In this document: positions 41,101 through 50,235 of the stretch, piece after piece
How positions within the stretch are numbered: the first letter of the stretch is position 1
How the letters are laid out: each line of letters opens with the position of its first letter
From: Streptomyces sp. 135
GTDB taxonomy: Bacteria; Actinomycetota; Actinomycetes; Streptomycetales; Streptomycetaceae
Length of the DNA stretch: 64,000 bases
Reading direction: 5' to 3'
NCBI RefSeq assembly: GCF_020026305.1
Contig: NZ_CP075691.1
Location: 434,001 to 498,000, forward strand
Notes under the pieces: generated by a model
The model's input: the letters and a program-made list of their open reading frames with translations, nothing else
The model's database searches: none
What the model was told of the DNA's origin: nothing
Made by a program: the position numbers and the translations under genes

Positions 41101-41309
41101 CTAGGGCCTGTCTGACGATTCCCGTCGTCGCCCGGAGGGCGGCCTCGCGGCGTCAGGTGCGTGCTCTCGGCGTGCCGGGCGTAGGGCCTCGTACTGGATG
41201 TACTTGGCCCTGCGCCCGGTGCGGCGAGTGGGGGCACCCCCTGCTCGAAGAGCTCGGGGGAGCGTGCATGGCGTCGCGAGGCAGGCGGGAACTGTCAGAC
41301 AGGCCCTAG
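41101..41309. mobile_element. Miniature inverted-repeat element, long form (209 bp)
   Basis: Perfect 16-bp terminal repeats CTAGGGCCTGTCTGAC (41101-41116) and GTCAGACAGGCCCTAG (41294-41309) bound a non-coding, structured interior, including GGGGGCACCCCC (41231-41242) and a GGGCC...GGCCC dyad around TACTGGATGTAC. The terminal CTAG could be a duplicated 4-bp target, which would fit the YTAR preference of the IS5 family. A second copy at 62651-62727 has the same ends in inverted order. No transposase is encoded, so it would need one in trans. Confidence 0.88.
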
Positions 41310-41383
41310 CGGCCCGATCGCTCGCACCCGCGCCGCCACGGGACGCCGAACGTCCGTACGGCGGCGGTCAGGTGCTGGATCAT
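41306..41383 (-). CDS. Leader-like 25-codon ORF running into the element, doubtful
   Basis: ATG at 41383 encodes MIQHLTAAVRTFGVPWRRGC and five more residues, then TAG supplied by the element's CTAG end. No clear ribosome binding site precedes it. Its position upstream of the TauD gene would suit a leader peptide interrupted by the insertion; it may equally be chance. Confidence 0.25.
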   Translation of the reverse strand: MIQHLTAAVRTFGVPWRRGCERSGR

Positions 41384-41395
41384 GGTCGTCAGTGT

Positions 41396-41433
41396 GGGGC
41401 GCCACGCGCCCCAGGTCAACCGCCCCCGGGCGG
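41396..41433 (-). terminator. Hairpins after the DUF574 methyltransferase gene
   Basis: Two small stems follow the DUF574 stop on the minus strand: CCGCCcccGGGCGG-type (41420-41433) and GGGGCG-N5-CGCCCC (41396-41412). Together they make a plausible terminator. Confidence 0.55.
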
Positions 41434-41434
41434 C

Positions 41435-42307
41435 TCAGCCCTCCTGGGGCCGCACCCGCAGCACTCCCCCGTACTCGTAGATGCCCTTGTTGAGTTCGGT
41501 GGCGCCGAGGTAGGGCACCAGGTCGGGGTCGACGGGGGCGAGCGGCGGCTGCTGGGGGTCGGGGCGCCAGTCGACGAGGTTCACGAGGCCCGGCTCCAGC
41601 GGTTCGAAGCCGGCGAAGAGGGCGTCGACCTCGGCGGGGGTGCGGGTCTGCCACGGGACGCCGCCGCCGGAGATGTGCGCGGTCATGGCCGCGCCCCGGG
41701 CGGGATCGTCGGCGACGACCTGCGAGAAGCCGAGGAGGCTGCCGGGCGCGGCCCGGTCGATGACGGTCCGCAGGATGCGGCCCGGCCCGTCGGCGTCGGT
41801 GAGGTGGTGCCCCACGGAGAGGAAGAGCACGGCGAGCGGCTCGTCGAAGTCGATGAGTCGCACCAGGTCGGGGTGGTCCAGGATCGCCTTCTGGTCGCGC
41901 ATGTCGCCGGTGATCACGGTGGTGGAGGCGTCGTCGGCGAGCAGCGCGCGGCCGTGCGCGAGGACGATCGGGTCGATGTCGACGTAGACGACGCGGGCGT
42001 CCGGGACGAAGCGCCGCGCGACCTGGTGGACGTTGTCGTCGGTGGGCAGGCCGCAGCCCATGTCGATGAACTGGCGGATGCCCGCCTCGCGCGTCAGGTA
42101 CCGCACCGCGCGGAAGAGGAATTCGCGGTTCTGCCGGGCGATGTCGACGCACTCCGGGAACGACGGCAGAGTGGAGAGCAGGAAGCTGCGGTCGACCTCG
42201 TAGTTGTCCTTGCCGCCCAGCATCCAGCCGTAGGCGCGTGCGGAGGTCGGGATGTCGTACGGAATCGAGGGACGGGACTCCGTCTCGGACCGGTTCTCGC
42301 TGTCCAC
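41435..42307 (-). CDS. DUF574 SAM-dependent methyltransferase
   Basis: Protein of 290 residues of the large actinomycete DUF574 group: SARAYGWMLGGKDNYEVDR at the start, then SAM-site segments RQFIDMGCGLPTDDNVHQVA and ARVVYVDIDPIVLAHGRALL. Streptomyces genomes carry many paralogues, often beside regulatory cvn-type genes, with unknown substrates. GTG at 42307 follows GGAGAG by 6 nt. The reading frame stays open for thousands of bases upstream only because of GC-rich codon bias. Divergent from lpdA. Confidence 0.9.
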   Translation of the reverse strand: MDSENRSETESRPSIPYDIPTSARAYGWMLGGKDNYEVDRSFLLSTLPSFPECVDIARQNREFLFRAVRYLTREAGIRQFIDMGCGLPTDDNVHQVARRFVPDARVVYVDIDPIVLAHGRALLADDASTTVITGDMRDQKAILDHPDLVRLIDFDEPLAVLFLSVGHHLTDADGPGRILRTVIDRAAPGSLLGFSQVVADDPARGAAMTAHISGGGVPWQTRTPAEVDALFAGFEPLEPGLVNLVDWRPDPQQPPLAPVDPDLVPYLGATELNKGIYEYGGVLRVRPQEG

Positions 42308-42565
42308 AGTGCGCTCTCCACCTCTCCCGTGGGGTGCACGGAATGTGTGCCGTCGGAGTGACACTATCCGGTGATCCACGTTCGGGTGAGCGGAAGGCGG
42401 GAACCGCAACAGGCGTGTGCCAGGGGGCGGTTGAGGCGCCGACGGGGCGTGTGGGCGCCGGGATCCGCCGGGGCGGGCAGTGGTGTGCGCCACCCGCCCG
42501 CCATCCCGGCCGCCGCATGGCGCATGATCGTGGCCAGAGCCATCCGCACCCAGAGAGGACCTTCC

Positions 42566-43969
42566 ATGGAAGACCGCTTCGACGTCGTCGTGCTCGGAGC
42601 AGGACCCGGCGGCTACGTGGCCGCCGTCCGCGCCGCCCAGCTGGGCAAGCGGGTCGCGGTCGTCGAGGAGAAGTACTGGGGCGGTGTCTGCCTCAACGTC
42701 GGCTGCATCCCGACGAAGGCGCTGCTGCGCAACGCCGAGCTGGCCCATCTCTTCACGCACGAGCAGAAGACGTACGGCATCAAGGTCGACGGGCAGGTGT
42801 CCTTCGACTACGGCGAGGCGTTCAGCCGCAGCCGCACGGTAGCGGACGGCCGGGTCAAGGGCGTCCACTTCCTGATGAAGAAGAACGGCATCACGGAGTT
42901 CGACGGCCGGGGCACGTTCCTGGACGCGAACACCCTTCAGGTGGCGAAGTCCGACGGCACGACCACCACGATCGGCTTCGAGAACTGCATCATCGCCACC
43001 GGCGCCACGCCCCGGCTGCTGCCCGGCACGAGCCGCAGCGAGCGCGTGGTCACGTACGAGGAGCAGATCCTCGCCGATTCCCTGCCGCGCTCCATCGTGA
43101 TCGCGGGCGCGGGCGCGATCGGCATCGAGTTCGCCTACGTCCTGCACAACTACGGCGTGAAGGTGACGATCGTCGAGTTCCTCGACCGCGTCGCGCCGCT
43201 GGAGGACGCGGATGTGTCGAAGGAGCTCGCGAAGCAGTACCGCAAGCTCGGCATCGACGTGATGACCTCGACGCGCGTGGAGTCGATCGACGAATCGGGC
43301 GAGCAGGTCCGGGTGACCGTCACGGGCAAGGACGGCAAGCAGCAGACCCTGGAGGCCGACAAGGTCCTCCAGGCCATCGGTTTCGCGCCGAACGTCACCG
43401 GTTTCGGCCTGGAGGCGACGGGCGTGGCGCTCACCGAGCGCGGCGCGATCGATGTCGACGGCCGCTGCCGTACGAGCGTCCCGCACATCTACGCCATCGG
43501 TGACGTCACGGCGAAGCTGATGCTGGCGCACACCGCCGAGGCCATGGGCGTCGTCGCCGCCGAGACCCTCGCGGACGCCGAGACGATGGAGCTCGACTAC
43601 CCGATGATCCCGCGCGCCACCTACTCGCAGCCGCAGATCGCGAGCTTCGGCTGGACGGAGGCGCAGGCCAAGGAGAAGGGCTTCGACGTCAAGGTCGCGA
43701 AGTTCCCCTTCCAGGCGAACGGCAAGGCGCACGGCCTCGGCGACACCGTCGGCTTCGTGAAGATCATCAGCGACGCGAAGTACGGCGAGATCATCGGCGC
43801 CCACCTGATCGGCCCGGACGTGACCGAGCTGCTGCCCGAGCTGACCCTGGCGCAGCAGTGGGACCTCACCGTCCATGAGGTGGCGCGCAACGTCCACGCG
43901 CACCCGACGCTGGGCGAGGCCGTCAAGGAAGCGGTGCACGGCCTGGCCGGACACATGATCAACTTCTGA
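42566..43969 (+). CDS. lpdA: Dihydrolipoyl dehydrogenase
   Basis: FAD-dependent E3 component of 2-oxoacid dehydrogenase complexes, 467 residues, which reoxidises dihydrolipoamide with NAD+. FAD-binding [14 protein letters not shown], redox disulfide [19 protein letters not shown]-binding [17 protein letters not shown] and the C-terminal His-Glu pair in [16 protein letters not shown] are all present. ATG at 42566 follows AGAGAGGA. It stands alone with no E1/E2 genes, as is common in Streptomyces. A GC-rich hairpin follows. Confidence 0.95.
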   Translation: MEDRFDVVVLGAGPGGYVAAVRAAQLGKRVAVVEEKYWGGVCLNVGCIPTKALLRNAELAHLFTHEQKTYGIKVDGQVSFDYGEAFSRSRTVADGRVKGVHFLMKKNGITEFDGRGTFLDANTLQVAKSDGTTTTIGFENCIIATGATPRLLPGTSRSERVVTYEEQILADSLPRSIVIAGAGAIGIEFAYVLHNYGVKVTIVEFLDRVAPLEDADVSKELAKQYRKLGIDVMTSTRVESIDESGEQVRVTVTGKDGKQQTLEADKVLQAIGFAPNVTGFGLEATGVALTERGAIDVDGRCRTSVPHIYAIGDVTAKLMLAHTAEAMGVVAAETLADAETMELDYPMIPRATYSQPQIASFGWTEAQAKEKGFDVKVAKFPFQANGKAHGLGDTVGFVKIISDAKYGEIIGAHLIGPDVTELLPELTLAQQWDLTVHEVARNVHAHPTLGEAVKEAVHGLAGHMINF

Positions 43970-44003
43970 CGGCGCCGGAAACGGGCCGCGGGAGACCGGG
44001 GGC

Positions 44004-44053
44004 GCCCCGCCGCGACGCGAGTGACTCAAATCGAGTGGCTCGAGTGGCGGGGC
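44004..44053 (+). terminator. Putative terminator after lpdA
   Basis: GCCCCGCC (44004-44011) pairs with GGCGGGGC (44046-44053) around a loop with three GAGTG repeats. It begins 34 bp after the lpdA stop and ends 69 bp before the next gene. Confidence 0.5.
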
Positions 44054-44122
44054 CGCCCGGACCGGCCGATGCTGGTCGGAACACGACTGTGATGCCTCGG
44101 GGGCGAGGAGAGGCAGTAGCCG

Positions 44123-46291
44123 ATGTTCTCTGGTCTGGGCCGTTTCGTGGTCCGCCGTCCTTGGTGGATCATCCTGGCGTGGGTGGTGGTGGCCGGCGCG
44201 GTGATCTCGCTGGCGCCCAAGCTCACCTCCAGCAGCGACGAGGCGAGTTTCCTTCCCGACCATTACGAGTCGATCCGCGCGACAGACGTACAGGAGAAGG
44301 AGTTCCCGAAGCAGCAGAACGTGGGCGCCATCATCGTCTTCGAGCGGTCCGACGGCGGGAAGCTGACGGCCGCCGACTCCGCCGACGTGGTCCGCGTCTC
44401 CAAGGATCTCCAGGCGAAGAAGATCGGGGAAGTACAGGGCGTCGTGCCCGGCGAGGTCTCGCCCAACAAGCTGGTGCAGACGTCGGTCGTCGCGATGCCG
44501 AAGATCACCGACCCCGAGGACACCTCGCAGCAGGACGCGGTCGAGCAGCTGCGCGAGGACCTCAAACCCGAGCTGAGCGGCACGGACCTGTCGGCCGGGA
44601 TCACCGGTTCCGCGGCCCAGGCCCTCGACGAGCGGGACGCCTCCGAGCGCGCCGGCATGCTCGTGGGGGTCGGCACGATCGCGATCATCATCGTGCTGCT
44701 CCTGGTCATCTTCCGCAGCCCCATCATCGCGCTGCTGCCCGTCGTGCTCATCGGTCTCATCTCGCCGATGGCGACCGGGCTGATCGCCTCCGCCAACAAG
44801 GCCTTCGACATGAAGGCGGACTCCTCCATCCAGGAGCTGCTGACCGTCGTCCTGTTCGGTGTCGGCACGGACTACATCCTGTTCCTGCTCTTCCGCTACC
44901 GGGAGGCGCTGCGGGCGGGCGAGGATCCGAAGGGCGCCATGGTGCATGCCGTGGAGCGGGTCGGTGAGGCCATCACGTCGGCGGCGGGCGCCGTCATCGT
45001 CGCCTTCGCCGCGCTCACGCTCTCCTCGCTCGGCATGCTGCGCTCGATGGGTCCCGCGCTCGCCATCGCCGTCTTCGTGACGCTGCTGGCCGGTCTCACG
45101 CTCGTACCGGCAGTGGTGTCGCTGCTCGGCACGAAGGTGTTCTGGCCGTCGAAGTCCTGGCAGCGGGAGCCGCACGGCAGCGGTTTCGCCCGGCTCGGCG
45201 CGTCGATCGCCCGCAAGCCCGCCGTGTGGGCGGTGGTCTCGGCGCTGTTCATGGGCGCGTTGACGCTCGGCGCGCTCGGCTACAAGGCCAATTTCGACCT
45301 CGCCGGGTCCTCGCTGCCGAAGGACAAGGAGTCGATGGTCGCGATGCGGGACCTGGAGAAGGGCTTCCCCGCCGGTTCCACCGACCCCACCTCCGTCTAC
45401 CTCTCCTCGACGGACGACGAGCCGCTGACCAAGGCGCAGGCCGCCGGCTTCCGCGAGCGGCTCGGCGATGTCCCGGGCGTGGGCGAGGTCGCGGCGCCGC
45501 GCATGAGCCCGGACGGTACGACGGCGTCGTACTCGGTGATCCTCTCGGACCCGCCCGCCTCCGACAAGGCGCTCGCCACCCTCAAGGACCGGCTGCGCCC
45601 CACCGCCCACGAGGAGGCGCCGGCCGGCTCCGAGGCGCTGGTCGGCGGTGTCACGGCGGTCTACGTCGACATCAACAAGGCGGTGGACCGCGACTATTCG
45701 GTCGTCTTCCCCGTGGCGGCCCTCGCCATCATGGTGATCCTGGGCCTGCTGCTGCGCAGCCTCGTGGCGCCGTGGTACCTGATGCTGTCGGTCGCGCTCG
45801 GTTTCGGCGCGACGCTCGGCGCGACCTCGCTGCTCTTCCAGCAGCTCGGCGACCAGCCGGGGCTGATGTTCATGCTGCCGGTGATCATGTACTTGTTCGT
45901 GGTCGCGCTCGGCACCGACTACAACATCCTCATGGTGTCGCGCCTGCGCGAGGAGGCCCGTGAGGGCCGCGGTCCGCACGACGCGGCCGGCACGGCGGTG
46001 CGGCACTCGGGCCCGACGATCGGCTCTGCGGGCGTGATCCTCGCCGGAACGTTCGCGACGCTGATGCTGGCGGGCAACTCGACGCTCTCCCAGATGGGTT
46101 TCTCGCTCTCCTTCGGCATCGTCATCGCCGCCTTCGTCATGGCGGCGGTCTTCACGCCCGCTCTGACGGCCCTCATCGGGCACGCGGCCTGGTGGCCCGG
46201 CCACGGGGACGAGAAACGGGACGGAGGCGGCGGGGCGGCCCCGCCCGGCCCGGAGGAGGAGCGGGTGGGGGACGCGTCGCGGACGGGGTGA
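44123..46291 (+). CDS. MMPL family RND-type transporter (second)
   Basis: Membrane protein of 722 residues with two six-helix halves. The first helix follows FVVRRPWWIILAWVVVAG; the proton-relay Asp-Tyr pairs are FGVGTDYILFLLFRYR and VALGTDYNILMVSRLRE. Extracytoplasmic loops follow helices 1 and 7. It is of the YdfJ type found in many actinobacteria, with lipid or drug export as likely roles. GAGGAGAGG precedes the ATG. The C-terminal tail is Gly/Pro/Glu-rich. No regulator is adjacent. Confidence 0.93.
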   Translation: MFSGLGRFVVRRPWWIILAWVVVAGAVISLAPKLTSSSDEASFLPDHYESIRATDVQEKEFPKQQNVGAIIVFERSDGGKLTAADSADVVRVSKDLQAKKIGEVQGVVPGEVSPNKLVQTSVVAMPKITDPEDTSQQDAVEQLREDLKPELSGTDLSAGITGSAAQALDERDASERAGMLVGVGTIAIIIVLLLVIFRSPIIALLPVVLIGLISPMATGLIASANKAFDMKADSSIQELLTVVLFGVGTDYILFLLFRYREALRAGEDPKGAMVHAVERVGEAITSAAGAVIVAFAALTLSSLGMLRSMGPALAIAVFVTLLAGLTLVPAVVSLLGTKVFWPSKSWQREPHGSGFARLGASIARKPAVWAVVSALFMGALTLGALGYKANFDLAGSSLPKDKESMVAMRDLEKGFPAGSTDPTSVYLSSTDDEPLTKAQAAGFRERLGDVPGVGEVAAPRMSPDGTTASYSVILSDPPASDKALATLKDRLRPTAHEEAPAGSEALVGGVTAVYVDINKAVDRDYSVVFPVAALAIMVILGLLLRSLVAPWYLMLSVALGFGATLGATSLLFQQLGDQPGLMFMLPVIMYLFVVALGTDYNILMVSRLREEAREGRGPHDAAGTAVRHSGPTIGSAGVILAGTFATLMLAGNSTLSQMGFSLSFGIVIAAFVMAAVFTPALTALIGHAAWWPGHGDEKRDGGGGAAPPGPEEERVGDASRTG

Positions 46292-46305
46292 GCGAGCGGA
46301 ATCCG

Positions 46306-46333
46306 GGCGGGCGCTCCACCGCCGGCGCCCGCC
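46306..46333. terminator. Bidirectional terminator between MMPL and MFS genes
   Basis: A perfect 9-bp stem GGCGGGCGC/GCGCCCGCC with a 10-nt loop fills the 42-bp gap between the two convergent stop codons. Confidence 0.85.
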
Positions 46334-47581
46334 TCAGCCGCGCGCGACCCCCGTGAGCGTCCCGCTCAGCGCCACGCACACCACACCGGCCCCCACCACC
46401 ATGCAGACCTCCGCGACCCCGAACCCCGCCGCCGCCGCGGTGACGGCGGCGGCGCCCAGCGGGCCGAGGGAGTAGTGCGTGGTCCAGAACGCCGCGGTGA
46501 CCCGGCCCAGCAGGTGACTGGGCGTCACTTCCTGGCGCAGGGACATCGAGCAGATGCCCGCGACACCGGTGGCGAGCAGCATGCCTGCCGAGAGGGCGCC
46601 GATGACCGGCACGTTCTCGGTCAGCCCGAAGCAGGCGACGGCCACCCCGCCGAGCGCGGTGGCGCCGATCCAACTGGGGCCGAAACCAAGGCTCTTGCGT
46701 ACGCGGGTGACCACGAAGGAGGCGAGGAAGGTGCCGATGGTCCCCGCGCTCAGCACATAGCCCACGGTGTCGTCCCCGTGGCCGAGGTCCTCCTTCACGC
46801 GGAAGATGATGACGTCGGTCATGCCGTGCGTGAGGAAGATGAAGAGGGACAGCAGCACGGTCAGCGGTCGCAGGACGGGGTGCGCCCACAGGAAGCGGAT
46901 TCCGGCGAGGAACTCCCCTCGGACACCGCCTCGTTGGCCCTTGCCGCCCTCCTCGCCCGCTCCTTGCTCGTCGGTGGGCGGCGTCGGCATCGGCCGCAAC
47001 TTGACCAGCAGGAGCCCCGCGGCGGAGAGGGCGAACGTCGCGGCGTCGACCCCGATGGCCGCGACCGGCCCGGACGCGGCGGTGACGAAGCCCGCGAGGG
47101 TCGGTCCGCCGACCGTGGCGATGGCGTACGACCCGAAGAGATGGGCGTTGGCCCTGGTGATCTGGTCGGGTTCGACGATCGCGGGCACCACCGTCACGTA
47201 CGCGACCCGGAAGAGCATCGCGAAGCCGCCGGCCAGCGGGACGACCGTGTAGATCAGCCACATCGGCGTCGCGAAGAGCCAGACCAGCGGGATCGTCGCG
47301 TACAGCAGACATCGCGCCACGTCGGTGACCATGAGGAGTGCGCGCCGGTCCACGCGGTCGGCGATCACCCCGGCGAAGAGCCCGGTGACGATGGAGGCGA
47401 CGCCCGTCAGGCCGGTGACCAGGCCCATCTGCACGATCGAGCCGGTGCTGTGCAGCACGAGCAGCGGTATCGCCACGAACGAGAAGGAGTCCCCGAGGGC
47501 GGAGAGGGTCTGGATGGCCAGGAACGCGCGGTAGTTGGGGTTGGCCCAGAGGGAGGCCGTCGGCTGGTCGCGGCCCGTCAT
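46334..47581 (-). CDS. Major facilitator superfamily exporter
   Basis: Membrane protein of 415 residues with about 12 helices; the first begins NYRAFLAIQTLSALGDSFSF, and the loop 2-3 motif reads GVIADRVDRRALLMVTD. It matches the enterobactin-exporter/MFS_3-like group of drug or siderophore exporters. Its ATG at 47581 overlaps the TGA of a small upstream gene as ATGA, so the two are translated together. A central cytoplasmic loop (TPPTDEQGAGEEGGKG) separates the halves. The substrate is unknown. Confidence 0.9.
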   Translation of the reverse strand: MTGRDQPTASLWANPNYRAFLAIQTLSALGDSFSFVAIPLLVLHSTGSIVQMGLVTGLTGVASIVTGLFAGVIADRVDRRALLMVTDVARCLLYATIPLVWLFATPMWLIYTVVPLAGGFAMLFRVAYVTVVPAIVEPDQITRANAHLFGSYAIATVGGPTLAGFVTAASGPVAAIGVDAATFALSAAGLLLVKLRPMPTPPTDEQGAGEEGGKGQRGGVRGEFLAGIRFLWAHPVLRPLTVLLSLFIFLTHGMTDVIIFRVKEDLGHGDDTVGYVLSAGTIGTFLASFVVTRVRKSLGFGPSWIGATALGGVAVACFGLTENVPVIGALSAGMLLATGVAGICSMSLRQEVTPSHLLGRVTAAFWTTHYSLGPLGAAAVTAAAAGFGVAEVCMVVGAGVVCVALSGTLTGVARG

Positions 47582-47763
47582 CGAGCCGCGGCCTCGGCAC
47601 GCTCGGCGGCCAGCGCCTCGGTGACCGCCTTGCGGCCCGTTTCCCGGAACACACTTAGGTGCGCGTCGACTTCGTGCACCCACGCGCGACGCACCCGCTC
47701 CGCGGCCTGTCCCTTCCCGTCCCCGTGCAGCATCGGCAGGAACACCCCGACGTCGACAGCCAC
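47578..47763 (-). CDS. Small hypothetical protein coupled to the MFS exporter
   Basis: From a GTG at 47763 the frame gives 61 residues, VAVDVGVFLPMLHGDGKGQA and a charged helical tail ending ALAAERAEAAAR. It ends in an ATGA overlap with the exporter, typical of a real coupled gene. It could be a remnant of a larger regulatory protein, since the tail resembles a helical C-terminus, but no family is recognised. Confidence 0.5.
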   Translation of the reverse strand: MAVDVGVFLPMLHGDGKGQAAERVRRAWVHEVDAHLSVFRETGRKAVTEALAAERAEAAAR

Positions 47764-47793
47764 TGCCGCCCCCACTCCCCCATCGGCCCCGAG

Positions 47794-47818
47794 GTGCCCG
47801 CGGGGCGTCCGCGGGCAC
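47794..47818. terminator. Terminator of the pectate lyase gene
   Basis: A perfect 10-bp stem GTGCCCGCGG/CCGCGGGCAC with a 5-nt loop, 62 bp beyond the pectate lyase stop on the minus strand and before the small hypothetical gene. Confidence 0.85.
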
Positions 47819-47879
47819 GGGATCACGCTAGTTCAGGGGGAACGGTCGGGGCGAGGCGGGCGTCAGATGCCGGAGGTGT

Positions 47880-49946
47880 TCACGGGGCCGGCTTCCAGTC
47901 GCCGAGCCAGTCCGCCGTCTCCTGGGCGGTGGCCTGGGCGTCCGTCAGGTGCGGGCGGTCGCCGCCGGCGGGTCCGGCGCCCGGGCCGCTGTTCTCGTAC
48001 TCGGCGAACCGGTCGTCCTTCCAGGAGAAGCCGCCCATGTCGGTCCACGGGGCCGCCTTGACGGCCGCGCCGAGGGTGGAGTCACGGACGGTGGTCTGCG
48101 GGTCGAGGCTCGCGTCACCGCCCGCGTGCCAGGGGCGGCCGAGGTGGAAGCTCCGGGCGGAGACATCGCCGTCGACGGTCGAGCGGGTGATGAGGAAGCC
48201 CTTGCGTCCGGCCGGGGTGCTGGGCGCGGCGACGTAGCCGGCCGAGGTGCCGTTCCACCGCTTCTTGAGGGTGAGGACGGACCTGTCGATCACGGCGGTG
48301 GCGCGGCCGAAGACGAAGTCGGTGTTGCCGATCACGTAGGAGTCGGTGAGGTACACGCGGCCCGACTTCTCCTTGGCGGCCGTGTCCAGGAGCAGCGTGT
48401 CCTGGTCGCCGCTGATGATGAGGTCGTCCAGGCGGACCCGGTCGGCGGCGGTGCGCAGCGCGACCGCCTGCTGGCCGTTGAGCTGCTGGTTCCTCGCCTC
48501 GTCGAAGTCGTTGGAGAAGGTGAGGTGGCGGGCCTGGAAGTCGTCCGCCTCCACGGCGACGGTCGCGCTGCCGCCGGTGCCGTACGTTCCCGAGCCGTCC
48601 GGCTTCGTCATGCCGGCGGCATGGCCCTCGACGATGACGGTGTCCTTGCGGCTGCGGCCCGTGCCCTCGAACGTGACGTGGGGCTTGTTCGCCGGGACCT
48701 TGACCGTCTCGCGGTAGGTGCCGGGGGCGATCCGGATCACCACGCGCGAGGTGTTGCCCGCCGGGACGGCGTCGACGGCCTTCTGCACGCTGGTGAACCG
48801 TCCGCCGCCGTCCTTCGCCACCGTGAGGGTGGTACTCGCGGCGGCCGGGGCACCGGTTGTCGTGCCGATCGAACCGCGCGGTCCCGCACCGGACTTGAGG
48901 AGCGCGGGAACGTCTGCCGCCTTGTCCAGGCTGTACTTGTAGTACGCCTTGGGGTCGAACGCCGTGCCGCCGCTCTCGTTGCGGCCGCTGGTGCGGGAGA
49001 AGACGTTGCCGCGCTGGACCAGGGCGGCGGTGGCGTCCTTGATGACGGGGTTCTTCATGCCGTCGAAGTAGCTGTTCTCCAGGACCATCTTCGTCCTGCC
49101 GCGCGCGTAGTTGCCGTACGACGAGGTGATGTCCGTGCCCGGGGCGTCCTGGAGGTAGTTGTTGTAGAGGTGGGCGTGGGCGACGTTGTCGGTCGACGGG
49201 TTGCGCTGTTCCGTCTCGCGGAACCAGTTGTGATGGATCGTCAGGTCGGCGGTGGCGTTCTCGGTCCAGCCGATGCCGAACGTCTTGTTGTTGTCGCTGA
49301 GCCTGTTCCAGGACACGGTCACGCAGGTGGTGTCCTTGCGGCTGTCGATCAGGCCGTCGGCCATGTGCCGCAGGTCGTTGTGGTCGATCCAGACGTGGTG
49401 CGCGCCGTCCATCTGGATGGCGTCCCAGTCGTGCTCCTTGTCGTTCCAGGTGCCGTGGTACGAGTCCCGGATCGTGAGGTTCCGAATGATCACGTTGTGC
49501 ACGCCCTGGCCGAGGAAGAACCCGCCGCCGACGATTTGTCCCGAGGTGCCCGCGCCCACGATCGTCTTGTCGGAGGCGACCTTGATCTCCTTGCCCTTGG
49601 GGTCCATCGAGATCGTCCCGGCCACCACGATGACGTACGGCTCAGGGGCGGTCGCGTACTTCTCCAGGTCGGCGAGGGTCCGTACGGTGACCGTCTTCCC
49701 GTCCCGCCCGCCGTACGTCCCCTTCTGGCCGAGCGCGTGGACCGAGGCGAAGCCGTCGGCGGTGTCCTTCGCCCATGACGGCGCGGCGGCGGCCGCGGCC
49801 CTCGGCTGCGCGTCCTCGCCGAACACCCCGAAGACCGTGCCGTAGGCCATGACCCCCGCGGCGGCCAGCGCCAGCGGGACACCTGCCAGCAGGGCCCTCT
49901 TCCTTCTGCGGTGCCGCGCCTTGCCGTGGCCGTGCAGCTCACTCAT
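47880..49946 (-). CDS. Secreted bifunctional pectate lyase (PL1) - pectin methylesterase (CE8)
   Basis: Exported protein of 688 residues with two catalytic domains. After a basic N-terminus and one hydrophobic signal segment (about 17-40), a PL1 beta-helix spans about 60-350 (TIVGAGTSGQIVGGG, calcium-site DWDAIQMDG, WIDHNDLRHMADGLID, and the likely catalytic Arg248 in TEQRNPS). A short Thr/Ala linker leads to CE8 (about 373-688): APGTYRE, acid Asp516 in GDQDTLLLD, nucleophile Asp543 in GNTDFVFGR, and Arg604 in HLGRPW. The esterase would remove methyl groups and the lyase cut the resulting polygalacturonate. It is monocistronic with its own terminator. Confidence 0.92.
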   Translation of the reverse strand: MSELHGHGKARHRRRKRALLAGVPLALAAAGVMAYGTVFGVFGEDAQPRAAAAAAPSWAKDTADGFASVHALGQKGTYGGRDGKTVTVRTLADLEKYATAPEPYVIVVAGTISMDPKGKEIKVASDKTIVGAGTSGQIVGGGFFLGQGVHNVIIRNLTIRDSYHGTWNDKEHDWDAIQMDGAHHVWIDHNDLRHMADGLIDSRKDTTCVTVSWNRLSDNNKTFGIGWTENATADLTIHHNWFRETEQRNPSTDNVAHAHLYNNYLQDAPGTDITSSYGNYARGRTKMVLENSYFDGMKNPVIKDATAALVQRGNVFSRTSGRNESGGTAFDPKAYYKYSLDKAADVPALLKSGAGPRGSIGTTTGAPAAASTTLTVAKDGGGRFTSVQKAVDAVPAGNTSRVVIRIAPGTYRETVKVPANKPHVTFEGTGRSRKDTVIVEGHAAGMTKPDGSGTYGTGGSATVAVEADDFQARHLTFSNDFDEARNQQLNGQQAVALRTAADRVRLDDLIISGDQDTLLLDTAAKEKSGRVYLTDSYVIGNTDFVFGRATAVIDRSVLTLKKRWNGTSAGYVAAPSTPAGRKGFLITRSTVDGDVSARSFHLGRPWHAGGDASLDPQTTVRDSTLGAAVKAAPWTDMGGFSWKDDRFAEYENSGPGAGPAGGDRPHLTDAQATAQETADWLGDWKPAP

Positions 49947-50235
49947 GCGTCGCTTCCCATCTGTACGTACGTGGGGGGCGCCCGTGGATCACGGGCCGCT
50001 GAGCAGTCGCCGCACGGCCCGAAAAGGTTGCCGCCCCTCTTCGATACGTCTCGCCAGGAAGTCGTCGCCGTCCCCCGATAGCATGCTGGGGCGGCCGGTT
50101 CCGCCGCTGCCGCAGAGAACCCGCCGGGTGCCGGGAAAAACTCTTTCCGCGAGTCGTAGAGAACGCGCCGCCCGCTCCGACGTCCCCTGTGAGAGTCGCC
50201 CACGAGGGGTGACGGCGCAGCCGAGGAGCGAAGTC

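Noticed and set aside
41101..41309. A complete insertion sequence
   Set aside because: The interior is about 180 bp with no transposase coding capacity.
41435..46204. A 1589-codon minus-strand open frame
   Set aside because: Only its last 290 codons (DUF574 methyltransferase) have protein character. The rest is antisense to lpdA and an MMPL gene and is rich in Arg, His and Gly, as expected from GC-rich shadow frames.
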